Source: Sphingomonas sp. QA11
GTDB lineage: Bacteria > Pseudomonadota > Alphaproteobacteria > Sphingomonadales > Sphingomonadaceae
Reading direction: 5' to 3'
NCBI RefSeq assembly: GCF_028473665.1
Contig: NZ_CP098774.1
Location: forward strand, 4,769,501-4,833,500
DNA: 64,000 bases
Part shown: positions 50,901 through 58,893 of the stretch, in pieces
Layout of the letters: each line of letters opens with the position of its first letter
Position numbering within the stretch: the stretch's first letter is position 1
Translations under genes and position numbers: made by a program
Notes under the pieces: model-generated
Databases searched by the model: none
What the model was told of the DNA's origin: nothing
What the model saw: the letters and a program-made list of their open reading frames with translations, nothing else

Positions 50901-53727
50901 GGCGACCCGCTCGGTCTGGCTCGCCGGCGACGACGACTGGTGGTTCGGCGGTGATAATGGCGACCGGATGGACGTCGTGCCCGAAAAGACCGCCTACAAG
51001 GCGGGCGAGACGGCGCGTTTCCAAGTGCGCATGCCCTTCCGCGAGGCGACCGCTCTGGTCACGGTCGAGCGCGAAGGCGTGCTTTCCTCCTACGTCACCA
51101 ACCTGTCGGGTACCGATCCGGTGGTCGAGGTGAAGATGCCGGGCAGCTATGCGCCCGACGTCTTCGTCTCGGTCATGGCGGTGCGCGGCCGCGTGCAGGG
51201 CGGCTTCTGGAGCTGGGTCCACGGCATCGCGCAAAGCCTCGGCCTCGCCAGCGGTCCGCCCGCCGCGCCGGAGCCGACCGCTCTGGTCGATCTCGCCAAG
51301 CCAGCCTACCGGCTCGGCATGGCCAAGGTGAAGGTCGGCTGGGAGGCGCATCAGCTCCAGGTCGCGGTCAAGGCCGACAGGGAGAAATATGCCGCGCGCG
51401 ATACGGCGCAGGTCGATGTCCAGGTGAAGACCCCCGACGGCAAGCCCGCGGCCACCGCCGACGTCGCCTTCGCGGCGGTCGACGAGGCGATCCTCCAGCT
51501 CGCCCCCAATGAAAGCTGGGACGTGCTGACCGCGATGATGGGCGAGCGCTCGCTCTCGGTCCTCACCTCGACCGCGCAGATGCAGGTCGTCGGCAAACGC
51601 CATTACGGTCGCAAGGCGGTCGAGGCGGGCGGCGGCGGCGGCAACGACATGTCGGGGCTCAATCGCGAGAATTTCCAGCCGGTGCTGCTGTGGAAGGGGC
51701 GGGTCGCGCTCGACCGGAACGGCCATGCCCGGATTCCGGTGGTAATGAGCGACGCGCTGTCGTCGTTCAAGCTTGTCGCCATCGCCACTGACGGAGCGCA
51801 ATTGTTCGGCACCGGCATGGCGAGTGTCAGGACGGCGCAGGACCTGTCGATCTTCGCCGGCCTGCCGCCGCTCGTCCGCGCCGGCGATTATTTCGCGGCC
51901 GGCTTCACGCTGCGCAACGGCTCGGACAAGCCGATGAAGGTCACGGCCATGGTCGACGTCACTCCGCGCGTTGCCGAGGGCAAGCCGTTGACGGTGGTCA
52001 TCCCGGCCGGCGGCGCGACGCCGGTGGCCTGGAATCTTACGGCGCCGGGCAATGTCGCCAACCTCCGCTGGCATGTCAGCGCCAAGGCGGAAGACGGCAA
52101 GGCGGTCGACCAGCTCACGGTGAACCAGGACGTGATCCCGGCCGTGCCCGTCGAGGTGTGGGCCGCGACGCTCGCCCGGGTCGGCACCGACACCTCGATC
52201 CCCATCGCGCCGCCCGCCGGCGCGCTGCCGGGGCGCGGTTCGGTGGATATCAAGCTTGACGACACGCTTGCTCCGCCGCTTGCGGGCGTCCGCGCCTTCA
52301 TGTCGGCCTATCCCTATGACTGTTTCGAGCAGCGCCTGTCGCGCATCGTCGCGCTGGGCGATTCAGCTGGCTGGACCGCGCTGGCGGGGGCGATCCCGAC
52401 CTATCAGGCGCCTGACGGGCTGTTGCGCTTCTGGCCGTCCGACACGCTGCAGGGGTCGGAGATCCTGACCGCCTATGTCCTGTCGCTGACGGCCGACGCC
52501 GGCCTGCCGATCCCCGAGGCATCGCGCACGCGCATGATCGAAGGGCTGAAGGCAGTGCTCGACGGGCGGCTGCGGCACGAAACCTATGGCGATGTCCGTC
52601 TCGAAAAGGTCGCCGCCTTCACCGCGCTGGCGCGGGCCGGTGTCGCCACCCCGGCGATGCTCGGCCAGATCAGCATCACGCCGAAGGAGATGCCGACCGC
52701 GAGCGTGGCCGATTACCTGATGGCGCTCGACAAGGTCCCTGGCCTCGCCAACGGCCCGGCGCTGAAGGCGGCGGCGGAGGCGGTGATCCGCTCGCGCATC
52801 GCCTATGAAGGCACGCGGCTCGACCTGACCGACGCGTCGAGTTCGGCCTGGTGGCTGATGTCGTCAAGCGACGAGGCGTCGATCAAGGCGCTGCTCGCCA
52901 CGCTCGGCCGGCCCGGCTGGCAGGACGATGCGCCGAAGATGATGGTCGGCGTCGCGCTGCGCCAGGTCCGCGGGCATTGGGATACGACAACGGCCAATGC
53001 CTGGGGCAGTGTCGCCGCGCGCAAGTTCGCGACGCTCTACCCGGCCGAGGCGATCGCCGGCACGACCTCGCTCGTGCTGGGCAGCCGCACCGTCGCGAAA
53101 GCGTGGCCGCTTTCGGTCGATCTGCGCCAGGCGAGTTTCCCGCTCCCCGCCGCGCAGACCCCGCTCCGCCTGTCGCAATCGGGTGGCACCGGTCCCTGGG
53201 CGAGCGTCTCGGTCTCGGCGGCGGTGCCGCTGACCAAGCCGCTCAATGCCGGCTACCGGATGTCGCGCAAGATGGACGTGGTGCAAGCGCGCACCAAGGG
53301 CGTGCTGACCCGCGGCGATGTCGTGAAGGTGACGATCACGGTAGAGGCGACCGCGGAACGCAACTGGGTGGTGATCGACGATCCGATCCCGGCCGGTGGC
53401 ACCATCATCGGCGATCTCGGCGGCCAGTCGAAGATCCTTGCCGATCAGGGCAGCAATGGCGGCGGCTTCGATTTCGTCGCGCTCGACGGCGACGGCAAGC
53501 TCTGGAACGTCGAGGTCGGCGCCCAGCTCGCCTATGTCGAGCGCGGCAATGAATCGTGGCGCGCCTTTTTCTCCTGGCTGCCCAGGGGCAAGCTGACGGT
53601 CAGCTATCTGGTCCGCCTCAACGGCGCCGGCCGGTTCAACCTGCCGCCGTCGCGGGTCGAGGCGATGTATTCGCCCGCGATCCGCGCGCAGCTGCCCAAT
53701 GCGCCGATGACGGTGGCGCAGCGGTGA
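47929..53727 (+). CDS. Bacterial alpha-2-macroglobulin
   Basis: A 1932-residue periplasmic protease trap. A signal peptide (residues 1-21, ending VAALG) is followed by MG domains; the thioester motif CFEQ lies at residues 1465-1468, within an alpha-hairpin-rich thioester domain. The macroglobulin body contains the bait region upstream. Unlike E. coli YfhM, no lipobox Cys follows the signal, so the protein is probably free in the periplasm. ATG 47929 has GGGAGAG about four bases upstream. The next gene encodes a PBP1C, the classical partner, which would repair peptidoglycan when proteases breach the envelope. Confidence 0.93.
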   Translation: MKLALRLALLGLALAPVAALGDNSPQVVMATPGVGDGGSIRSFTARFSQPMVPLGDPRAPSPFGVTCAVDGEGRWVDPQTYVYDFSGPLSGGTTCSFKLKTGLKSVSGYAVTGQQDFKVDAGGPVARAILPAQYDGEIEEDQVFLVAANMPATAASVAGNAYCAVDGIGEKIPVDVLAADVPGKLLGEIGTGNWNVRSFLENAGLPAAVPADAADRQKAYAAVTALKCRRPLPPGRDMALVWGANIAGIGGKLAGAEQRFDYTVRKPFTARFECSRVNAQAGCSPVEKAYVRFTAPIPMSMAEQIRVTTADGKAIAPVFDKDEKKKATISNVTFSAPLPPATAAKLTLPAGIKDESGRTLANAERFPLDVRFDEAPPLMKFAAPFGILEAKEQGVLPVTVRNVEPSLQGLSVPVAGQSLRVDGSDGKVAEWLRTVDKAGSYESHQVKQGTETVTVNDTGSKSILAGAGGAPLQVGLPGKGKDFEVVGIPLGKPGFYVVELASPVLGQALLGRKAPRYVAAAALVTNMAVHFKWGRERSLAWVTHLDTGKPVANAVVRITDSCTGGLLARGTTDASGGVFVPQGLPEPETYGSCENGSSHPLMVSAREGDDFSFTLTAWGDGIRPYDFDLPYGYQAKGDILHTVFDRALVRQGETINMKHILRTSIGAGFGMAPALEGVLRLSHRGSDTQFDLPLKIDANGIGESSWTAPQGAPMGDYDLQVIVGDKTIYTSQSFKVDVYKLPTMRATVTGPKEAAVRPKTLPLDLFVGYLSGGGASNLPVDLRVGYFGRSSTPEGYDGYSFGGTAIQEGTRPLNGDGEEEQTPLPPTQTLPATLGGDGTAKSVIEVPQGLDGATDMLVEMDYQDANGEVLTASRRIPIFPSAVQLGIKTDGWLMKQDDLRLRFVALDTSGKPLANQKISVALYSRKILTARRRLIGGFYAYDNQMKTEKLAGTCAATTDSLGMAQCKADPGVSGEVYAVATTTDANGNVARATRSVWLAGDDDWWFGGDNGDRMDVVPEKTAYKAGETARFQVRMPFREATALVTVEREGVLSSYVTNLSGTDPVVEVKMPGSYAPDVFVSVMAVRGRVQGGFWSWVHGIAQSLGLASGPPAAPEPTALVDLAKPAYRLGMAKVKVGWEAHQLQVAVKADREKYAARDTAQVDVQVKTPDGKPAATADVAFAAVDEAILQLAPNESWDVLTAMMGERSLSVLTSTAQMQVVGKRHYGRKAVEAGGGGGNDMSGLNRENFQPVLLWKGRVALDRNGHARIPVVMSDALSSFKLVAIATDGAQLFGTGMASVRTAQDLSIFAGLPPLVRAGDYFAAGFTLRNGSDKPMKVTAMVDVTPRVAEGKPLTVVIPAGGATPVAWNLTAPGNVANLRWHVSAKAEDGKAVDQLTVNQDVIPAVPVEVWAATLARVGTDTSIPIAPPAGALPGRGSVDIKLDDTLAPPLAGVRAFMSAYPYDCFEQRLSRIVALGDSAGWTALAGAIPTYQAPDGLLRFWPSDTLQGSEILTAYVLSLTADAGLPIPEASRTRMIEGLKAVLDGRLRHETYGDVRLEKVAAFTALARAGVATPAMLGQISITPKEMPTASVADYLMALDKVPGLANGPALKAAAEAVIRSRIAYEGTRLDLTDASSSAWWLMSSSDEASIKALLATLGRPGWQDDAPKMMVGVALRQVRGHWDTTTANAWGSVAARKFATLYPAEAIAGTTSLVLGSRTVAKAWPLSVDLRQASFPLPAAQTPLRLSQSGGTGPWASVSVSAAVPLTKPLNAGYRMSRKMDVVQARTKGVLTRGDVVKVTITVEATAERNWVVIDDPIPAGGTIIGDLGGQSKILADQGSNGGGFDFVALDGDGKLWNVEVGAQLAYVERGNESWRAFFSWLPRGKLTVSYLVRLNGAGRFNLPPSRVEAMYSPAIRAQLPNAPMTVAQR

Positions 53728-53730
53728 CGA

Positions 53731-55959
53731 GTGGCCGCGTTGCCTGATCCGGGGAGATTGCTCTCCGCGGGCGCGGAAGTGGCGAAGGCTGGCGGGCGGC
53801 TCTGGATGCGCGCGGAGTCGCTGCTGTTCCGCTGGTGGGCGGCGCTCCGCACCAGAAAGGGCATGACCTTCGCCGGCATAGGGCTGGTCGCCCTGGCCTA
53901 TGCCGCGGTCGATTATGCCACGCTTCCCCCGCCGCTCCCCGGCTTTGCCGGGGTCCGCGCCGCATGGCATCCGTCCGAGGCCTGGCTCTACGACCGCGAC
54001 GGCAACCTCATCGACAGCGCCCGCGTCGATTTCGCGGCGCGCCGGCTCGGCTGGACACCGCTCGACAAGGTCTCGCCGGTCACGCGCGAAACGCTGGTAG
54101 GTGCCGAGGATCGCCGTTTCTTCGGCCATGGCGGGGTCGACCTGCTCGCGCTGGCCGGCGTGGCGCGCGACAAGGCGCAGGGGGAACGCGCGCGCGGCGC
54201 CAGCACCATCACCATGCAGCTCGCGGGCTATCTCGCGCCCGGTCTCGCGGCCCCCGGTTCCCGCCGGTGGTGGGACAAGATCCGCCAGATGCGCGCTGCC
54301 TGGGCGCTCGAACGCGGCTGGACCAAGGATCAGATCCTCGAGGCCTATCTCAACCTGGCCGGCTTTCGCGGCGAGGCGCAGGGCATCGCCGCCGCGGCGC
54401 TTGGCCTGTTCGGCAAGACCCCCGATGCCCTCGCCCGCGACGATGCGCTGTTACTGGCGGCCTTGCTGCCCGATCCCCAGGCGACCGCGGACCGGGTCGC
54501 CCGCCGCGCCTGCGCCCTCGCGCATGAGGCGGATTGCACGCGCTTCGCCGGCGAGGCCGCGTCGATGCTCGGCCCGGCGCGCAGCCTCGCGCTCGACCCA
54601 GGCCTCGCGCCGCATCTCTCCGACCGGCTGTTGCGCAAGCCCGGCCTGCGCGTCAAAACGACACTCGATCGCCGCATCCAGCAGCTCGCGATCACCGCAT
54701 TGAAACGCCAGCTCCAGGGCCTCGGCGGCGCCCGTGCCCGCGACGGCGCGGTGGTGGTGCTCGACAATGCCAGCGGCGACGTGCTCGCCTATGTCGGCGG
54801 AATTGGCGGCGCCTCGACTGCTCCGTCCGTGGATGGCGCCAATTCCTATCGCCAGGCCGGATCGACCCTGAAACCGTTCCTCTACGCCCAGGCGATCGAG
54901 AAGGGCTATCTCACCCCGGCCTCTATCCTCGACGATTCGCCGGTTCAGCTCGACACCGCCTCGGGCCTCTACGTCCCGCAGAATTACGATCGCGGCTTCA
55001 AGGGGCCGGTCTCGGCACGCTCGGCGCTGGCCGGGTCGCTCAACGTGCCCGCCGTCCGCACCCTGTTGCTGGTCGGGGTCGATCCCTTCCGCGACCGGCT
55101 ATGGGATACCGGCTATCGTGGCATGACCGAGGACGGCCAATATTACGGCTTCTCGCTCGCGCTCGGCTCGGCCGAGGTGACTCTCCTCGAACAGGCCGAT
55201 GCTTATCGCAGCCTCGCCAATGGCGGCCGCTGGTCGCCGCTCCGCCTCACCGCCGATGCCCCGCACGATGCGCCGCGAAAGGTCACCACACCCCAGGCGG
55301 CCTGGATCGTCGCCGATATGATGGCTGATCCCAACGCCCGCGCCGCGACCTTCGGGCTGGATTCGGCGCTTCGCCTGCCTTTCTGGGCGGCGGTGAAGAC
55401 CGGCACGTCGAAGGCGATGCGCGACAATTGGTGCATCGGTTTTTCGGATCGCTACACCGTCGCTGTGTGGGTCGGGAATCTGGAGGGCGATCCGATGCGT
55501 GCCGTCTCGGGCACCAGTGGCGCGGCGCCGGTCTGGCGCGACCTGATGCTGGCGCTGAACGCCGATCGAAAGGTCACCGCGCCGCAGCGCCCGCCGGGCA
55601 TCGAGCAGCGCGCGATTCGCTTCGCCAATCATGTCGAGCAGCCCCGGCTTGAATATTTCCTCGCCGGCACCGCGCAGACCGAGATCGCGTCGGCACCCCA
55701 GGCTGCCCGCCGGCCGCGCATCACCAATCCGGTTGCCGGCAGTGTCTACGCGATCGATCCGGATATCCCGCCCGATCGCCAGCGGCTCGCGATCGGCGTA
55801 TCGGGAGAAGTGACCGCGCATCGCCTGCTGCTTGACCGGCGCGATCTCGGCGCCGCCGATTCGCAACCCCAGGTCCTCGCGGCGCCGGGCCAGCACCGGC
55901 TGAGGCTGGTCGATGTCGGCGGCCATGTGGTGGATCAGGTGTTCTTCACCGTCCGATAG
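53731..55959 (+). CDS. pbpC: Penicillin-binding protein 1C
   Basis: A 742-residue bifunctional peptidoglycan synthase. One N-terminal membrane anchor (about residues 46-63) precedes the transglycosylase domain, with catalytic Glu126 in VGAEDRRFFGHGGVD, and the transpeptidase domain, with S378-T-L-K381 and KTGTS. The C-terminal part is the BiPBP_C domain of the PbpC type. GTG 53731 starts three bases after the macroglobulin stop, so the two are an operon. PBP1C polymerises glycan strands; its transpeptidase activity is uncertain in other bacteria. Confidence 0.95.
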   Translation: MAALPDPGRLLSAGAEVAKAGGRLWMRAESLLFRWWAALRTRKGMTFAGIGLVALAYAAVDYATLPPPLPGFAGVRAAWHPSEAWLYDRDGNLIDSARVDFAARRLGWTPLDKVSPVTRETLVGAEDRRFFGHGGVDLLALAGVARDKAQGERARGASTITMQLAGYLAPGLAAPGSRRWWDKIRQMRAAWALERGWTKDQILEAYLNLAGFRGEAQGIAAAALGLFGKTPDALARDDALLLAALLPDPQATADRVARRACALAHEADCTRFAGEAASMLGPARSLALDPGLAPHLSDRLLRKPGLRVKTTLDRRIQQLAITALKRQLQGLGGARARDGAVVVLDNASGDVLAYVGGIGGASTAPSVDGANSYRQAGSTLKPFLYAQAIEKGYLTPASILDDSPVQLDTASGLYVPQNYDRGFKGPVSARSALAGSLNVPAVRTLLLVGVDPFRDRLWDTGYRGMTEDGQYYGFSLALGSAEVTLLEQADAYRSLANGGRWSPLRLTADAPHDAPRKVTTPQAAWIVADMMADPNARAATFGLDSALRLPFWAAVKTGTSKAMRDNWCIGFSDRYTVAVWVGNLEGDPMRAVSGTSGAAPVWRDLMLALNADRKVTAPQRPPGIEQRAIRFANHVEQPRLEYFLAGTAQTEIASAPQAARRPRITNPVAGSVYAIDPDIPPDRQRLAIGVSGEVTAHRLLLDRRDLGAADSQPQVLAAPGQHRLRLVDVGGHVVDQVFFTVR

Positions 55960-55960
55960 A

Positions 55961-55992
55961 AAAGGCCGCGCCCGCCGGATGCGGACGCGGCC
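55961..55992 (-). terminator. Intrinsic terminator of the RcnB-like gene
   Basis: On the minus strand GGCCGCG pairs with CGCGGCC across a 15-base loop, followed by TTTT. It lies 30 bases beyond the stop of the minus-strand RcnB-like gene and just after pbpC. Confidence 0.75.
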
Positions 55993-56022
55993 ATGGGGTG
56001 GGCGGCATCGCCGCCCGTGCCG

Positions 56023-56529
56023 TTACCAGTAGAAGTTGCGGATCACGTCGACCACGACGCCGCGACGCGTGTCGATCAGCAGCACGTCGTTATAATGCCT
56101 CACCCAGCGCTGGTTATATCCTACCGGCGGCAGGCGATAGCGCCACGGATCGGCGATGAAATAGCGTGGCCCGTAATAGCTCGGCGCGATGCGCACGCCG
56201 GGGCGGAACGCGTAATAGCGGAACGGCGCGTTCCAGTTGCCGCGCGCGTAAAGCGAGCGATTGCGGTCGCGCCAGCCGCTCCAGTCGTTGCGGCCCCAGC
56301 GGCGGTCGCGGTCGCGAATGTCCTCGCGCAGCTCCTGTCGGGCGTCGCGGACGTCGCGGCGCTCCTCGCGGATGTCGCGGCGGTCGCCGTGGCGCCGCGC
56401 CTGGTCAAGCTCGCGCTGCTCCTCGCGCAGGTCGCGCCGGTCCTGGCGGACCTCGCGGTTCGATTGAGCCATGGCCGTGGTCGGCAGGACCGTCGCGGCC
56501 ATCAGCGTCAGGATGATTAGTTTACGCAT
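56023..56529 (-). CDS. RcnB-like periplasmic protein
   Basis: A 168-residue protein with a signal peptide (residues 1-22, ending AMAQ). A highly charged Arg/Asp/Glu-rich helical stretch (about residues 24-85) leads to a C-terminal domain ending RGVVVDVIRNFYW, characteristic of the RcnB/YohN family, which in E. coli influences nickel/cobalt homeostasis. No metal-transporter neighbour is present. ATG 56529 is chosen because the signal peptide begins there; the frame continues 48 residues upstream without conservation. Terminated by the hairpin at 55961-55992. Confidence 0.82.
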   Translation of the reverse strand: MRKLIILTLMAATVLPTTAMAQSNREVRQDRRDLREEQRELDQARRHGDRRDIREERRDVRDARQELREDIRDRDRRWGRNDWSGWRDRNRSLYARGNWNAPFRYYAFRPGVRIAPSYYGPRYFIADPWRYRLPPVGYNQRWVRHYNDVLLIDTRRGVVVDVIRNFYW

Positions 56530-56691
56530 CGTCGATTCTCCATCTTCTCCCGGCGGCGCCTGAAAAGGCGCCGCGGCCCGCCCTTGTCGCCGGCTCGCGC
56601 TGAACGGCGCGCGAACCAGCCAGTCAGGTGATAGAAAGAATGACGCATGGGCGACGGCCTTCCGCCGCGCCACCGCGATTCGTGACGACGA

Positions 56692-57186
56692 TTACGGGGT
56701 GTCGCGTCCGCCACCAGTCCCGCTGCCCGGCGAGCCCAGGCCCGCCGCGCCGACCGTGCCGATATTGCCGAACAGCTCGTCGAACAGGCTGCGCTTGCGG
56801 CCAAGCGTCGGCGTCTTTTCGCCGGATGGCCTGATCCTCGCGATCTGCTCGGCGCCCGTTCGGGTCACGCTCGTCACATTGCCTCTGGCGTCGAAGCTGA
56901 TGCGCAGCGTCGTCTGGCTGGTCACCTTGGGGTTGTTATAGGCGAAATTGCGCGTGTCGCGGGCGATATAATACCATTCGCCCTGGTTGAACTGGCTGGC
57001 GAAGCTCGGCTTGCCCAGCACCTGGAGGACCGACTGGCGGTTGTCGACGCCCGGCTGGACCGAGTTGATCAGGTCGACGTCAAGCACATAGCCCTGATGC
57101 GCGCGCAGCGGCGTGCAGCCAGCGGCGGCGATTGTCGCGAGGCCCAGGGCGGCGCCCATCAGAAAGCGGGCGGAAATCACACTCAT
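56692..57186 (-). CDS. bamE: Outer-membrane lipoprotein BamE (SmpA/OmlA)
   Basis: A 164-residue lipoprotein of the beta-barrel assembly machine. The lipobox IAAAGC places the acylated Cys at residue 24. The SmpA/OmlA fold follows (LINSVQPGVDNRQSVLQVLG, then GEWYYIARDTRNFAYN). It stabilises BamA-BamD and helps insert barrels such as the TonB receptor. ATG 57186 has GGAG six bases upstream; ATG 57189 is three bases earlier. The Gly-rich C-terminal tail is longer than in E. coli. It is divergent from the bc1 chaperone gene. Confidence 0.93.
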   Translation of the reverse strand: MSVISARFLMGAALGLATIAAAGCTPLRAHQGYVLDVDLINSVQPGVDNRQSVLQVLGKPSFASQFNQGEWYYIARDTRNFAYNNPKVTSQTTLRISFDARGNVTSVTRTGAEQIARIRPSGEKTPTLGRKRSLFDELFGNIGTVGAAGLGSPGSGTGGGRDTP

Positions 57187-57300
57187 CATACTCTCCAGGC
57201 ACGCCAGCGCGGCAACGCGAGTGCATTGCATCATGCGCCGTCAGCCTCAATATGCGGATGAACGCGGCCAAACAAGGGCACGCGCGGGAGACCTTGAGAC

Positions 57301-57807
57301 GTGCAATGGATCGCGAAGCTGTTCGGTAGCCGGGACGAGGAGACGCTGCCGCTCTATACCGCGATCGTCGCGCGTGCCCGGGAACCACATTGGTACGAGG
57401 CAGGCGCGGTGCCCGACACGATCGACGGCCGGTTCGACATGGTCGCGACGGCCCTGTCCTTCGTGCTGCTCCGGCTCGAGGACGATCCCGTGGCGGCCGG
57501 CCCAAGCGCGAAGCTGACCGAGCGTTTCGTCGAGGATATGGACGGCCAGCTTCGCGAAATCGGCATCGGCGACATCGTCGTCGGCAAGCATATCGGCAAG
57601 ATGATGAGCATGCTCGGCGGCCGGCTGGGCGCCTATCGCGACTCGACGACTCCCGCCGCGCTCGATGCTGCACTGGTCCGCAACCTCTATCGCGGGACGC
57701 CGCCTGGTCCGGCGGCGCTGGCCCATGCGCGCGATTCGCTGATGTCTTTCCGCGATTCGCTCGCCGCCACGCCGACGGCATCGCTGCTCGCGGGAACCAT
57801 GCCATGA
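57301..57807 (+). CDS. Ubiquinol-cytochrome c chaperone (CBP3/UQCC1 family)
   Basis: A 168-residue helical protein of the alphaproteobacterial CBP3 family, which assists cytochrome bc1 complex assembly. Typical parts are YTAIVARAREPHWYEAGAV near the N-terminus and GDIVVGKHIGKMMSMLGGRLGAY in the middle. It starts at GTG 57301 and its stop overlaps the YceD start (ATGA). It has no signal peptide and would act at the inner face of the membrane. The bamE-cbp3-yceD arrangement is common in this class. Confidence 0.9.
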   Translation: MQWIAKLFGSRDEETLPLYTAIVARAREPHWYEAGAVPDTIDGRFDMVATALSFVLLRLEDDPVAAGPSAKLTERFVEDMDGQLREIGIGDIVVGKHIGKMMSMLGGRLGAYRDSTTPAALDAALVRNLYRGTPPGPAALAHARDSLMSFRDSLAATPTASLLAGTMP

Positions 57808-58343
57808 GCGTTCCGGAATTTTCCCGCCCTGAACGAATCGACACGATCGGCGAAGGGGAGCGCGAGGTCGCGGTATCCGCCAGCGCGGAGGAAATGGCGG
57901 CACTCGCCGTCCGCTTCGGCCTGAAGGCGATCGACCGGCTCGAGGGCAAATTCCGTATCCGGCGCGATGCAGCCGGCATCGTCGCGCGGGGCAATGTCCA
58001 GGCGGATGTGGTGCAGGCCTGTGTCGTTACCGACGATCCGATTCCCGTTTCGGTCGATGAACCCGTCGCGCTCCGTTTCGTCGCTGACGATGAACCCGCG
58101 GGTGAAGAAGTCGAGCTTAGCGAGGATGCGCTCGATACGATGAGCTTCGACGGCGCCGCGATCGATCTCGGCGAGGCGGCGGCCGACACCATGGCGCTTG
58201 CGCTCGATCCCTTCCCGCGCGGGCCCAACGCCGCGGCGGTGTTGAAGCAGGCGGGGGTGATCAGCGAAGAAGAGGCAAGGCCGCTTGGCGCGCTGGCCGG
58301 GCTGGCCAGCCTCAAGGCCAAGCTGGAAAAAGGTCAGTCCTGA
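57804..58343 (+). CDS. YceD/DUF177 family protein
   Basis: A 179-residue acidic protein of the YceD (DUF177) family, linked to 23S rRNA accumulation in other organisms. The N-terminal strand-rich part precedes the family core, VQADVVQACVVTDDPIPVSVDEP, with a Cys in the place of the usual metal-ligand pair, and an acidic stretch (DDEPAGEEVELSED). The ATG overlaps the chaperone stop. In most bacteria rpmF and plsX follow yceD; here sixA on the opposite strand comes next, overlapping ten bases, so that neighbourhood is broken. Confidence 0.85.
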   Translation: MSVPEFSRPERIDTIGEGEREVAVSASAEEMAALAVRFGLKAIDRLEGKFRIRRDAAGIVARGNVQADVVQACVVTDDPIPVSVDEPVALRFVADDEPAGEEVELSEDALDTMSFDGAAIDLGEAAADTMALALDPFPRGPNAAAVLKQAGVISEEEARPLGALAGLASLKAKLEKGQS

Positions 58344-58876
58344 TCGGGGCCAAGACTAGGGTCCAGGTCGCGCGGCCTTACGAACAGCGCCAGCGACGCA
58401 CCGCCGGCCGCGACATCGCGCCACGATTCCACCGCGAAGCGCAATTGCGCGGTGCTCGCTGTCGGGAATTTCGTCTCGACATCGTCGCGCAGCGGTTGCT
58501 CGTCCGAATCGGGTACCAGCAGCAGCACCAGATCTTCCAGCCCCGGATTATGGCCGATCAGCAGCGCATCGTCGGCGCCCTCGGGCAACTCGTGGATCAC
58601 GTCGAGCAGCGTCGTGGCCGAGGCGAGATAGATTCGCCGGTCCCAGGCGGGCGCCAGCGCGGCGCCGTAGCCGGTGGCGACCTGATCGATCGTCTCCATC
58701 ACCCGCACCGCGGGCGAGGCGACGACCTGGTCGAATTTCAGGCCCATCGTCCGCCAGTTGCGCCCGACAAGCTGGGCCGCGCGCTTGCCCTTGCCGTTGA
58801 GCGGCCGATCGAAATCGCGCAGCACCGGATCGTCCCAGCCCGATTTGGCATGGCGCAGGAGCGTCAGCGTCTTCAT
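58334..58876 (-). CDS. SixA-like phosphohistidine phosphatase
   Basis: A 180-residue histidine phosphatase. The catalytic RHG-type motif is LLRHAKSGW (Arg8-His9), with a second His in IGHNPGLEDL. SixA-type enzymes remove phosphate from histidine of phosphotransfer proteins. The length and the early RHAKS motif fit SixA rather than phosphoglycerate mutases. It ends ten bases inside the convergent YceD gene. It and the DinG-type gene are both on the minus strand, with 17 bases between the helicase stop and this start. Confidence 0.88.
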   Translation of the reverse strand: MKTLTLLRHAKSGWDDPVLRDFDRPLNGKGKRAAQLVGRNWRTMGLKFDQVVASPAVRVMETIDQVATGYGAALAPAWDRRIYLASATTLLDVIHELPEGADDALLIGHNPGLEDLVLLLVPDSDEQPLRDDVETKFPTASTAQLRFAVESWRDVAAGGASLALFVRPRDLDPSLGPDQD

Positions 58877-58893
58877 CCCGGCAAGCGTCTCCG

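Noticed and set aside
55961..55992. Hairpin after pbpC considered as a pbpC terminator
   Set aside because: The T tract is only on the minus strand, so it fits the RcnB-like gene rather than pbpC.
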